Assembly: GCA_945878705.1 (NCBI GenBank)
Contig: CAMCUE010000094.1
Span: 1-5,275 of the forward strand
Direction of reading: 5' to 3'
Length of the DNA stretch: 5,275 bases
DNA from: Ferrithrix thermotolerans DSM 19514
GTDB taxonomy: Bacteria; Actinomycetota; Acidimicrobiia; Acidimicrobiales; Ilumatobacteraceae
In this document: positions 1-5,275 of the stretch, in pieces
How the letters are laid out: each line of letters begins with the position of its first letter
Numbering within the stretch: the stretch's first letter is position 1
Program-made: the position numbers and the translations under genes
Notes under the pieces: model-generated
What the model saw: only the letters and a program-made list of their open reading frames with translations
What the model was told of the DNA's origin: nothing
Database searches by the model: none

Positions 1-1101
1 ACAGAATTTATTCCGCCGTTCGCAAACTCCGCAGTGGATGGCTTTGCTGTCCGAGCGCAAGATGTAGAAACTGTCGGCGTCGAACTTGAAGTTCTTGGTG
101 TAATCGGTGCTGGGCATATTGCGAACTATGCAATTGGTGCAGGCCAAGCAGCACGAATCATGACAGGTGCGCCAGTGCCACAAGGCGCAGATGCAATTGT
201 GATGATTGAAGACGCAACTGTGATCAGTGAAACGCGTGTGCGTTGCAATAAACCAGCGCAGATTGGCGACGCGATTCGCGAAATCGGCGAAGATGTGAAA
301 ACTAGTGATGTTGTATTTGCGGCTGGGTCAGTTATTAACCCGGCAGGTGTAGGAGTATTGGCGGCGATCAATGCCCGCCAAGTTTTAACTTATCCAAGAC
401 TTCGCGTGGCGATGCTCTCAACTGGTGATGAACTCGTGATTAACGGCGGAGAACTTAAACCAGGTCAGATTCGCGAAAGTAATTTAACGATGTTGGCAAC
501 GATGATCAGCGCTACTGATTGCGAAGTTATCAATCTTGGGATAATCGACGACGACGAAACAAAACTTGAAAAAATATTGCGCGAGGTCGCAACGCGCTGT
601 GATGCGATTGTCACTAGTGGTGGTGTCGGGCAAGGCGACTTTGATGTTGTCAAGATCGTGTTGTCGCGAATTGCCGAAATGCAATGGATGCAGATGGCTA
701 TCAAACCAGCAAAACCATTTGCGTTTGGCAAACTCACGACTAGCGACTCACGAGTGATCCCAGTATTTGGTCTGCCTGGTAACCCAGTTTCATCAATGAT
801 TAGTTTTGAAATGTTGGCGCGACCAGCGTTACGCAAAATGATGGGGCATACGCAGAATTTGACGCGACCAAAAGTCAAAGCAATAGTTGACAAACAATTG
901 AAGCGTCGTCGCGACGGCAAAATTCACTTGATGCGTGTGTTCGGAACATTCGAACACGATGGGCGCCTGCACGTGCGCGACACAGGCCCGCAGGGCAGTC
1001 ATCAACTTGCAGCCACTGCGCTTGCGAACGGGTTAGCCCTTGTGCCAGATGGCGAAGGCCTAGCCGCAGACTCCGAAGTTGAAGTGATGTTGCTCGGCTA
1101 A
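1..1101 (+). CDS. moeA: Molybdopterin molybdenumtransferase MoeA (gephyrin-like), 5' end cut by window
   Basis: MoeA family enzymes use adenylylated molybdopterin and molybdate to make the molybdenum cofactor in the cytoplasm. The reading frame is open from base 1, so 366 residues are visible. Compared with the E. coli protein as I recall it (about 411 residues), some 46 N-terminal residues are missing. The GTG at 34 is not the start: it is the Val of the family motif NSAVDGFAV (usually NSAMDGYAV), with PPFA in frame before it. Other motifs, counting from the first visible codon: IMTGAPVPQGAD (53-64), STGDEL (140-145), TSGGVGQGDFD (205-215), KPAKPFAFG (235-243), GLPGNPVSS (257-265) and QGSHQ (331-335). 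Residues about 135-280 form the MoCF-binding domain and the last 70 the MoeA C-terminal domain. The TSGGV motif lacks the usual Ser after Val. moaA follows after 37 bases. In some actinobacteria the MoeA homologue GLP serves cell division; the conserved active-site motifs here favour an enzyme, without excluding both roles. Confidence 0.95.
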   Translation, partial: TEFIPPFANSAVDGFAVRAQDVETVGVELEVLGVIGAGHIANYAIGAGQAARIMTGAPVPQGADAIVMIEDATVISETRVRCNKPAQIGDAIREIGEDVKTSDVVFAAGSVINPAGVGVLAAINARQVLTYPRLRVAMLSTGDELVINGGELKPGQIRESNLTMLATMISATDCEVINLGIIDDDETKLEKILREVATRCDAIVTSGGVGQGDFDVVKIVLSRIAEMQWMQMAIKPAKPFAFGKLTTSDSRVIPVFGLPGNPVSSMISFEMLARPALRKMMGHTQNLTRPKVKAIVDKQLKRRRDGKIHLMRVFGTFEHDGRLHVRDTGPQGSHQLAATALANGLALVPDGEGLAADSEVEVMLLG

Positions 1102-1126
1102 CTGGTCAGCAATAGGCTCAGGTCAT

Positions 1127-1130
1127 GGAG
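1127..1130 (+). promoter_or_regulatory. Ribosome binding site deciding the GTG start of moaA
   Basis: GGAG lies eight bases before the GTG at 1139. The nearby ATG at 1125 is in another frame and reaches a stop after seven codons, so it cannot start moaA. The GTG puts the protein at the usual family N-terminus, a short lead-in followed by D-x-FGR. Confidence 0.65.
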
Positions 1131-1138
1131 TTGCGATC

Positions 1139-2158
1139 GTGGAACTAATTGACCCGTTCGGCAGAACCGTTCGTGATTTGCGGATCTCAATCACCGATCG
1201 TTGCAATTTCAGGTGTACTTATTGCATGCCAGAAGAAGGCATGGTGTGGCTTGATCGCAAAGAGATTTTAAGTTTCGAAGAGATTCATCGTTTGGTGCAA
1301 ATCTGTGTTGAGCGATTTGATGTTGACAGCATTCGATTAACAGGCGGAGAGCCAACAGTTCGTGCTCACTTGCCGGTGCTAGTCGAGAAACTTGCAAAAC
1401 TACGAGTGCCAAAGACGGCGAATTCACCGTTGGCAGGTAAAAACATTGATTTGGCGATGACGACTAATGGGGCGACGCTCCGTCTGATCGCCGACGAACT
1501 TAAATCAGCGGGCTTATCGCGAATCAATATCAGTCTTGATACTTTGCAACAAGAAAAATTTCTCAAGATCACGCGCCGTGATCATCTGGCAAATGTTTTA
1601 GATGGCATCGACGCCGCAGTGCAAGCCGGCTTTGCGCCAGTGAAAGTTAATGCGGTTATTCAACGCGGCGTAAATGACGACGAGATTGTCGCCCTTGCGA
1701 GTTTTGGTCGCGAAAAACAAATTGAAGTTCGATTTATCGAGTTCATGCCACTTGACGCACAGGGACAATGGCAACGCAACGATGTTGTTGGTCAAGACGA
1801 AATCGTTGCAGCGATCAATAGTGTCTATCCGCTTGAGCAAGTTGCGAGTCGGGGTGCAGCGCCCGCAGATCGCTGGAGATATCTCGACGGCGCAGGCACT
1901 GTCGGTGTGATTCCGTCGGTGACAAAACCATTTTGTGGAGATTGTGATCGCGTGCGGTTAACCGCTGAGGGCCAGTTTCGGACTTGCTTGTTTTCGACCA
2001 CCGAGTTTGATTTGCGCGAAATGTTGCGCGGCGATGCAAGCGACGATGCACTTGCAGCCGAAATCAAGCGTGCTGTTGGCACGAAGTGGGCGGGTCATGC
2101 GATCGGCAATGTCACATTTGTGCGTCCAAAACGTTCAATGAGCCAAATTGGCGGTTAA
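1139..2158 (+). CDS. moaA: GTP 3',8-cyclase MoaA (radical SAM)
   Basis: MoaA catalyses the first step of molybdenum cofactor synthesis, the radical S-adenosylmethionine-dependent conversion of GTP to 3',8-cyclo-7,8-dihydro-GTP, which MoaC then processes. The 339-residue protein is complete. The N-terminal radical SAM cluster motif CX3CX2C is at Cys22, Cys26 and Cys29 (DRCNFRCTYCMP), and the SAM-binding LTGGEPTVR is at 67-75. The C-terminal substrate-side [4Fe-4S] motif CX2CX13C is at Cys266, Cys269 and Cys283, with the RVR arginines (271, 273) between them. The chain ends in Gly-Gly, the conserved tail needed for activity in this family. A short extra segment around residues 90-100 (KTANSPLAGKNID) precedes the MTTNG strand and makes it slightly longer than E. 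coli MoaA. It starts with GTG after a good Shine-Dalgarno site, 37 bases behind moeA and 11 bases before moaC, consistent with one operon. Confidence 0.97.
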   Translation: MELIDPFGRTVRDLRISITDRCNFRCTYCMPEEGMVWLDRKEILSFEEIHRLVQICVERFDVDSIRLTGGEPTVRAHLPVLVEKLAKLRVPKTANSPLAGKNIDLAMTTNGATLRLIADELKSAGLSRINISLDTLQQEKFLKITRRDHLANVLDGIDAAVQAGFAPVKVNAVIQRGVNDDEIVALASFGREKQIEVRFIEFMPLDAQGQWQRNDVVGQDEIVAAINSVYPLEQVASRGAAPADRWRYLDGAGTVGVIPSVTKPFCGDCDRVRLTAEGQFRTCLFSTTEFDLREMLRGDASDDALAAEIKRAVGTKWAGHAIGNVTFVRPKRSMSQIGG

Positions 2159-2169
2159 GAAGCACGATC

Positions 2170-2655
2170 ATGTCTGACTTAAATTTTTCTCATCTGGACC
2201 CAATGGGTCGGGCACGAATGGTTGATGTAACACCAAAAGAACCGACCCACCGACGAGCAATTGCGCGGTGCAAAGTGTTTATGAAGCCGGCCACTACTGC
2301 AGCGATCGCCAATCGTGAAGTTAAAAAGGGCGATGTTCTGGCAGTGGCACGAGTCGCCGGAATTCAAGCATCAAAGCGAACCGCCGAGATGATTCCGCTT
2401 TGTCATCCACTATTAGTAGGCGCGGTATACATCAATTTCGAAATTGGCGATGATCACATTGCAGTCGAGGCGCAAGTTGACACGATTGATCGCACGGGTG
2501 TCGAAATGGAAGCCCTGCACGCATGTTCGGTCGCTGCGCTGACGATTTATGACATGTGCAAAAGTGCCGATCGCGAGATGGTTATCGGAGAACTGACCCT
2601 GTGGGAGAAATCGGGCGGGCGCCAGGGCTTGTACCGTCGTGAAACTGAGGACTGA
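2170..2655 (+). CDS. moaC: Cyclic pyranopterin monophosphate synthase MoaC
   Basis: MoaC converts the MoaA product into cyclic pyranopterin monophosphate, the first stable intermediate of molybdenum cofactor synthesis. From the ATG at 2170 the protein is 161 residues, the same length as E. coli MoaC as I recall it, and the landmarks fall at matching positions. These are MVDVTPK (17-23), GIQASKRT (64-71), IPLCHPLL (75-82, His79), the signature GVEMEALHACSVAAL (110-124, Glu112 and Glu114), Asp128 and Lys131 of the YDMCK active-site segment, and EKSGGRQG (146-153). The frame stays open upstream into moaA, but the ATG at 2170 gives the family N-terminus (MSDLNFSHLDPMGRARMVDV) and avoids an overlap. 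The ribosome site is weak: only AAGAAG at 2157-2162. Eleven bases separate it from moaA, so translation may be coupled. It appears to be the last gene of the cofactor operon. Confidence 0.97.
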   Translation: MSDLNFSHLDPMGRARMVDVTPKEPTHRRAIARCKVFMKPATTAAIANREVKKGDVLAVARVAGIQASKRTAEMIPLCHPLLVGAVYINFEIGDDHIAVEAQVDTIDRTGVEMEALHACSVAALTIYDMCKSADREMVIGELTLWEKSGGRQGLYRRETED

Positions 2656-2667
2656 GGACTTTTGAGC

Positions 2668-2684
2668 CCCATTTAGTGGGTTTT
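2668..2684 (+). terminator. Weak candidate terminator after moaC
   Basis: CCCA (2668-2671) can pair with TGGG (2677-2680) over a five-base loop, and TTTT follows at 2681-2684. The stem is only four pairs, so the hairpin is marginal. Its position 13 bases after the moaC stop, followed by four T, is what makes it worth noting. It could separate the cofactor operon from the membrane protein gene, or allow partial read-through. Confidence 0.3.
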
Positions 2685-2747
2685 GGAGCCATGTTTATTT
2701 CTCGTGGCAGAGAATATTTTCTAGTTTCAACCGAAGTTGCAACTCAA

Positions 2748-2758
2748 TAGACTTATAA
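2748..2758 (+). promoter_or_regulatory. Possible -10 element(s) close to the membrane protein start
   Basis: TAGACT (2748-2753) fits the actinobacterial TANNNT -10 pattern and is followed by TTATAA (2753-2758). The ATG at 2764 is so close that transcription from here would give a leaderless or nearly leaderless mRNA, which is common in actinobacteria. This also fits the absence of a clear Shine-Dalgarno sequence. The best -35 candidate, TTTCAA at 2725-2730, is poor although its 17-base spacing to TAGACT is right. This is an inference from position and pattern only. Confidence 0.25.
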
Positions 2759-2763
2759 GACCG

Positions 2764-3333
2764 ATGAGTAAGTTAATCCTTTTGATTCTTGGTGCGCTTT
2801 GGCTCGCTGTTCTTTTGCCACCAATTTTGCGCTCGAAAATTCACAACTCGCCTGCGGCAGGGGTCAGCCAGTTTCGGCGCCAAGCTAACTCGTTACAGAG
2901 GTTTGCATCGACTCCGCAAGCTCACATGCGCGGAATGTCTCGCGACCTTGCGCCTAATCAGCAAAATCAGCGGCGCTCCTCGGGATACCCGCAGAACAGA
3001 CCGAACCAGCAATTTCAGCGAAACCCGAGACAAGCGCAGAACATGGGTGGCTCAAGAAACCGTCAACAGGGCTACGGTCGAAGCGGAGTTCAAAACCAAG
3101 ATCCATATATTCTTGAATTCAAGCGTCAACGAAATCAAAAGACCGTTGTCAGCCTGACTGCTGCAACAGGCATTTCGCTGTTTTTAGCTTTGTCTAGTGG
3201 GGCAATGTTTTTTCTCTGGACTTTTACTTTGTCGTTCATTGCGCTTGTCACTTTTTGTTGGTTCTTGGTGCAACAGCGCGTCAAGCGTGACCTTACACGT
3301 AATGCGCAACGCTTTAGTCATCGCACTTACTGA
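2764..3333 (+). CDS. SepX/GLPR-type membrane protein, probable division or polar-growth factor
   Basis: The 189-residue protein has three parts. Residues 4-22 form a transmembrane helix (ILLILGALWLAVLLPPIL) followed by basic residues, then SPAAGVSQFRRQANSLQRF. Residues 48-115 are low-complexity, rich in Asn, Gln, Arg, Gly and Pro, and surely disordered. A basic stretch (KRQRNQK, 120-126) leads into two adjacent hydrophobic segments (about 128-150 and 151-169) and a short basic tail. The N-terminal pattern of hydrophobic run, Trp, Pro-x2-Leu-Arg, Ser-Pro and Phe-Arg-Arg, together with Arg/Lys followed by a helical pair with a central FLW, resembles actinobacterial SepX (Streptomyces) and GLPR (Corynebacterium), encoded near moeA/glp. 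Those proteins act at the membrane in division and polar growth with SepF or GLP. The basic residues put the middle in the cytoplasm. A TTG at 2737 in frame would add nine residues, but it has no ribosome site and precedes an otherwise typical start. That this is a membrane protein is near certain; the family call comes from memory of pattern and neighbourhood, not a search. Confidence 0.65.
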   Translation: MSKLILLILGALWLAVLLPPILRSKIHNSPAAGVSQFRRQANSLQRFASTPQAHMRGMSRDLAPNQQNQRRSSGYPQNRPNQQFQRNPRQAQNMGGSRNRQQGYGRSGVQNQDPYILEFKRQRNQKTVVSLTAATGISLFLALSSGAMFFLWTFTLSFIALVTFCWFLVQQRVKRDLTRNAQRFSHRTY

Positions 3334-3365
3334 AAAGTCGCCAACTAGATTTTGAAGCAAGGTTT

Positions 3366-3438
3366 GGGGCTGTAGCTCAGTTGGTAGAGCGGTACGTTCG
3401 CAATGTACAGGCCAGGGGTTCAATTCCCCTCAGCTCCA
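3366..3438 (+). tRNA. tRNA-Ala with anticodon CGC
   Basis: All four arms fold. The acceptor stem GGGGCTG (3366-3372) pairs with CAGCTCC (3431-3437) and includes the G3:U70 wobble pair, the main identity element of alanine tRNA. The D stem is GCTC/GAGC with loop AGTTGGTA. The anticodon stem GTACG/TGTAC carries loop TTCGCAA, so the anticodon is CGC (3399-3401) and reads GCG. The variable loop is AGGCC. The T stem AGGGG/CCCCT carries loop TTCAATT. The discriminator is A at 3438. The next bases are CT, so the CCA end is not encoded and must be added after transcription. It sits 32 bases after the membrane protein gene. TAGATT at 3346-3351 could be its -10 box, without a convincing -35. Confidence 0.97.
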
Positions 3439-3448
3439 CTTAAGTTGC

Positions 3449-3461
3449 CATAATGGTTATG
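3449..3461 (+). repeat. Small inverted repeat upstream of the acyl-CoA synthetase gene
   Basis: CATAA (3449-3453) and TTATG (3457-3461) are perfect inverted arms around TGG. A second overlapping near-palindrome, CCAT-A-ATGG, spans 3448-3456. They lie 36 bases before the start codon, directly beside a possible -35 (TTGCCA, 3445-3450), where a repressor site could be. The arms are only five bases, so chance is a real alternative. No -10 at proper spacing from TTGCCA is convincing. Confidence 0.3.
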
Positions 3462-3484
3462 TACTAAAACGATAAATAACAAGT

Positions 3485-3488
3485 GAGG
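3485..3488 (+). promoter_or_regulatory. Ribosome binding site of the acyl-CoA synthetase gene
   Basis: GAGG, within AGTGAGGA, ends eight bases before the ATG at 3497. A second in-frame ATG at 3503 would be 14 bases away, so the first ATG is the better start. Confidence 0.65.
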
Positions 3489-3496
3489 ATTTTGAG

Positions 3497-5215
3497 ATGG
3501 CAATGACTTGGACTGAAGCGAATCTTGCTGTCACGGCACCTGGTCAGATTTTTGAATTAGTTGACGCGGAAGTCTTCGGCGTGAAGATGCAGGTGTTTAA
3601 AAATGCACCAGTGCATTTGGGTCAGATTTTTGCAGGCGCACGTGGGCATGGCGACAAAACATTCCTCGTTTACGAAGGCGAAACTTTTACATTCACAAAG
3701 ACAATGGATCAGATTGACGCGCTTTCGAATCTGCTCGTGAATAGTTATGGCGTCAAGAAAGGTGACCGCGTTGCTGTGGCGATGCGCAATTATCCAGAGT
3801 GGGTGATGTCATTTGCGGCGATCATTTCGGTAGGCGCAATTTCAGTGTCGATGAACTCATGGTGGGTCGAAGATGAAATGGATTTTGCGCTACAAGACTG
3901 TGGCGCCAAAGTTTTAATTTGTGATCAACAACGCTTTGATATCGCAGCTTCAAGCTGCATTAAACTAGGCATCAAAGTGTTGGTTGCTCGTGCCGAAAAA
4001 CCGCTACCGAATGGCGTTGACACTTGGCAAGATGCTTTGGCACCGCATTTGGCTGCTGGTCTTAAGTGCCCAGTGGTTGAAATTGCATCAGATGATGACG
4101 CCACAATTCTCTACACATCTGGCACAACTGGGCGCCCTAAAGGTGCAGTGTCAACGCATCGCGCAATTATTTCTGCACTGATGGCTTTCTCGGCACGAAA
4201 TTCGGTGCTAAATATGTCTGGCACAAAACTAAAAGAAGTTACTGGCCCCGAAGTGCCAACTTCATTTATTTTGATTGTGCCGTTGTTTCATGTCACTGGT
4301 TGCGTACCAGTAATGATGAGCTGTTTTATTGCTGGTCTGAAACTTGCGATTATGTACAAGTGGGATGCAGAAAAAGCACTTGAAATGATTGAGCGCGAGC
4401 AAATCACAAATTTCGTCGGCGTGCCTACCCAGAGTTGGGATCTCGTCAACTCGCCAGCCTTTGACAAATACGACACATCAAGTTTGCGTGCAGTTGGTGG
4501 CGGCGGTGCGCCATCGCCAACATCCCTGGTTGGCAAAGTCAATGACAAAGTCAAAAATGGCAGCCCGCAATTGGGTTACGGGATGACTGAGACCAATGCC
4601 TATGGGCCTGGCATTACGGGTTCGGATTATTTGTCGCACCCGACAAGCACAGGTCGAGCAGTTTTGCCGATGCTCGTCGAAGTTCGAGACGAAAACCTAA
4701 AACCAGTGCCGACTGGCGAGGCAGGCGAAATTTGGTTTTTTGGCTCAATGTTGATTCGCGGATATTGGAACCGTGCTGAGGCGACAGCCGAAACAATTGT
4801 CGACGGCTGGTTGCGTTCAGGTGACATTGGTCGTCTCGACGCCGATGGTTTTGTTTATGTCGAAGACCGTGTCAAAGACATGATCATCCGTGCCGGCGAA
4901 AATATTTACGGCGCCGAAGTTGAGAGTGCGATCTACGATCACCCGGCTGTGCACGAAGCTGCAGTTTTCGGGGTGCCACATGAGCGACTTGGTGAAGAGG
5001 TTGGCGTCGCGATTTTGCCGAAAGCCGGCGCGGTGCTTGATCCACAAGAATTATGGAAGTTTCTTGAAGGCAAAATCTCCGCACATAAGGTGCCCAGTCA
5101 TGTGATTGTGATGACCGAGCCATTGCCGCGCAACGCTGCTGGCAAGTTTTTGAAGCGTGAACTGCAACAACGCCTGTCAAAAAGCGAGATTAAAGCAACA
5201 GTTAGAGCGAAGTAG
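3497..5215 (+). CDS. Acyl-CoA synthetase, class I adenylate-forming (FadD-like)
   Basis: The enzyme is expected to activate a carboxylic acid with ATP to an acyl-adenylate and then transfer it to coenzyme A. The 572-residue protein is complete and of normal length. It carries the core motifs in order: phosphate-binding YTSGTTGRPKG (206-216), VPLFHVTG as the A4 segment, GYGMTET (360-366), SGDIG with ribose-binding Asp443, and EDRVKDMIIRAGENIYGAEVE with Arg458 and the hinge at Lys460-Asp461. The C-terminal RNAAGKFLKREL holds the catalytic Lys550. The first 100 residues match the acyl-CoA synthetase N-terminal domain (FLVYEGETFTFTKTMDQIDALSNLL, then GVKKGDRVAVAMRNYPEW). No signal peptide or membrane segment is seen. 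The acyl chain (long, medium, aromatic or terpenoid) cannot be read from the sequence, so no fadD number is given. It follows the tRNA by 58 bases with its own ribosome site and is probably transcribed separately; no other fatty-acid gene is in the window. Confidence 0.93.
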   Translation: MAMTWTEANLAVTAPGQIFELVDAEVFGVKMQVFKNAPVHLGQIFAGARGHGDKTFLVYEGETFTFTKTMDQIDALSNLLVNSYGVKKGDRVAVAMRNYPEWVMSFAAIISVGAISVSMNSWWVEDEMDFALQDCGAKVLICDQQRFDIAASSCIKLGIKVLVARAEKPLPNGVDTWQDALAPHLAAGLKCPVVEIASDDDATILYTSGTTGRPKGAVSTHRAIISALMAFSARNSVLNMSGTKLKEVTGPEVPTSFILIVPLFHVTGCVPVMMSCFIAGLKLAIMYKWDAEKALEMIEREQITNFVGVPTQSWDLVNSPAFDKYDTSSLRAVGGGGAPSPTSLVGKVNDKVKNGSPQLGYGMTETNAYGPGITGSDYLSHPTSTGRAVLPMLVEVRDENLKPVPTGEAGEIWFFGSMLIRGYWNRAEATAETIVDGWLRSGDIGRLDADGFVYVEDRVKDMIIRAGENIYGAEVESAIYDHPAVHEAAVFGVPHERLGEEVGVAILPKAGAVLDPQELWKFLEGKISAHKVPSHVIVMTEPLPRNAAGKFLKRELQQRLSKSEIKATVRAK

Positions 5216-5238
5216 TTACTGCTCTTCAGGCGGGCGAA

Positions 5239-5256
5239 TGTGGCGAAATTGCCATA
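5239..5256 (+). repeat. Hairpin-forming sequence after the acyl-CoA synthetase gene
   Basis: TGTGGC (5239-5244) can pair with GCCATA (5251-5256) as six pairs, one of them G-T, over a six-base loop. It lies 23 bases after the stop codon, where a terminator would be expected. No T run follows on the + strand (GCAATAAAAAG comes next), so it does not meet the pattern of an intrinsic terminator. It may only limit mRNA decay or be chance. The rest of 5216-5275 shows no gene. Confidence 0.25.
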
Positions 5257-5275
5257 GCAATAAAAAGTCGTAAAT

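Noticed and set aside
34..36. GTG at 34 as the start of moeA
   Set aside because: It is the Val inside the conserved NSA-x-DG motif and the frame is open with family-like residues before it; the gene begins outside the window.
465..920. 151-codon open frame on the minus strand inside moeA
   Set aside because: It lies wholly within a well-supported gene, has no recognisable motif, and is explained by the codon bias of the + strand gene.
2086..2169. Longer moaC starting inside moaA
   Set aside because: The extra 28 residues match nothing in MoaC, while the ATG at 2170 gives the usual N-terminus and the usual length of 161.
2789..3157. 122-codon + strand frame overlapping the membrane protein gene
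   Set aside because: It lies out of frame in a gene with clear membrane segments; its translation shows no domain and has no ribosome site.
3366..3438. tRNA as an integration (att) site for a mobile element
   Set aside because: The tRNA is intact, no integrase is nearby and no copy of its 3' end is seen in the window.
1..5275. CRISPR array, insertion sequence or phage remnants
   Set aside because: No regularly spaced repeats, terminal inverted repeats or transposase or phage motifs were seen on either strand.
5239..5275. Rho-independent terminator after the acyl-CoA synthetase gene
   Set aside because: The hairpin is followed by an A-rich rather than a T-rich stretch, and the T run on the opposite strand lies on the wrong side of the stem.

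Overview
The window looks like part of an actinobacterial chromosome of intermediate base composition (roughly half G+C, judged by eye). The assignment to Actinomycetota is an inference. It rests mainly on a SepX/GLPR-type membrane protein encoded in the same block as moeA. This linkage is characteristic of actinobacteria, where the arrangement galU - moeA/glp - (rimJ or other moco genes) - sepX/glpR recurs. The moderate G+C would suit a streamlined planktonic lineage better than a high-GC soil genus, but the sequence alone does not settle that.

Layout, all on the + strand. (1) Positions 1-1101 hold the 3' part of moeA; its start lies before the window. (2) Positions 1139-2158 hold moaA, with a GTG start. 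(3) Positions 2170-2655 hold moaC. These three genes are tightly spaced (37 and 11 bases) and look like one molybdenum-cofactor operon. (4) After a 108-base gap with a weak hairpin and possible promoter elements, positions 2764-3333 encode a 189-residue membrane protein. It has an N-terminal transmembrane helix, an Asn/Gln/Arg-rich disordered middle and a C-terminal hydrophobic pair. (5) A complete tRNA-Ala(CGC) lies at 3366-3438. (6) Positions 3497-5215 encode a complete acyl-CoA synthetase of the adenylate-forming superfamily. (7) The last 60 bases hold no recognisable gene.

Working together: MoaA and MoaC turn GTP into cyclic pyranopterin monophosphate, and MoeA inserts molybdate at the last step. 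The intermediate genes (moaD, moaE, mog/moaB, moeB) are not in the window and must be elsewhere if the pathway is complete. The membrane protein matches in architecture and location the actinobacterial division protein SepX (Streptomyces) / GLPR (Corynebacterium, the membrane receptor of the MoeA-like protein GLP). That makes the moeA-to-membrane-protein block the most interesting part: a cofactor operon physically linked to a probable division/polar-growth component. The tRNA and the acyl-CoA synthetase appear to be independent units that simply follow.
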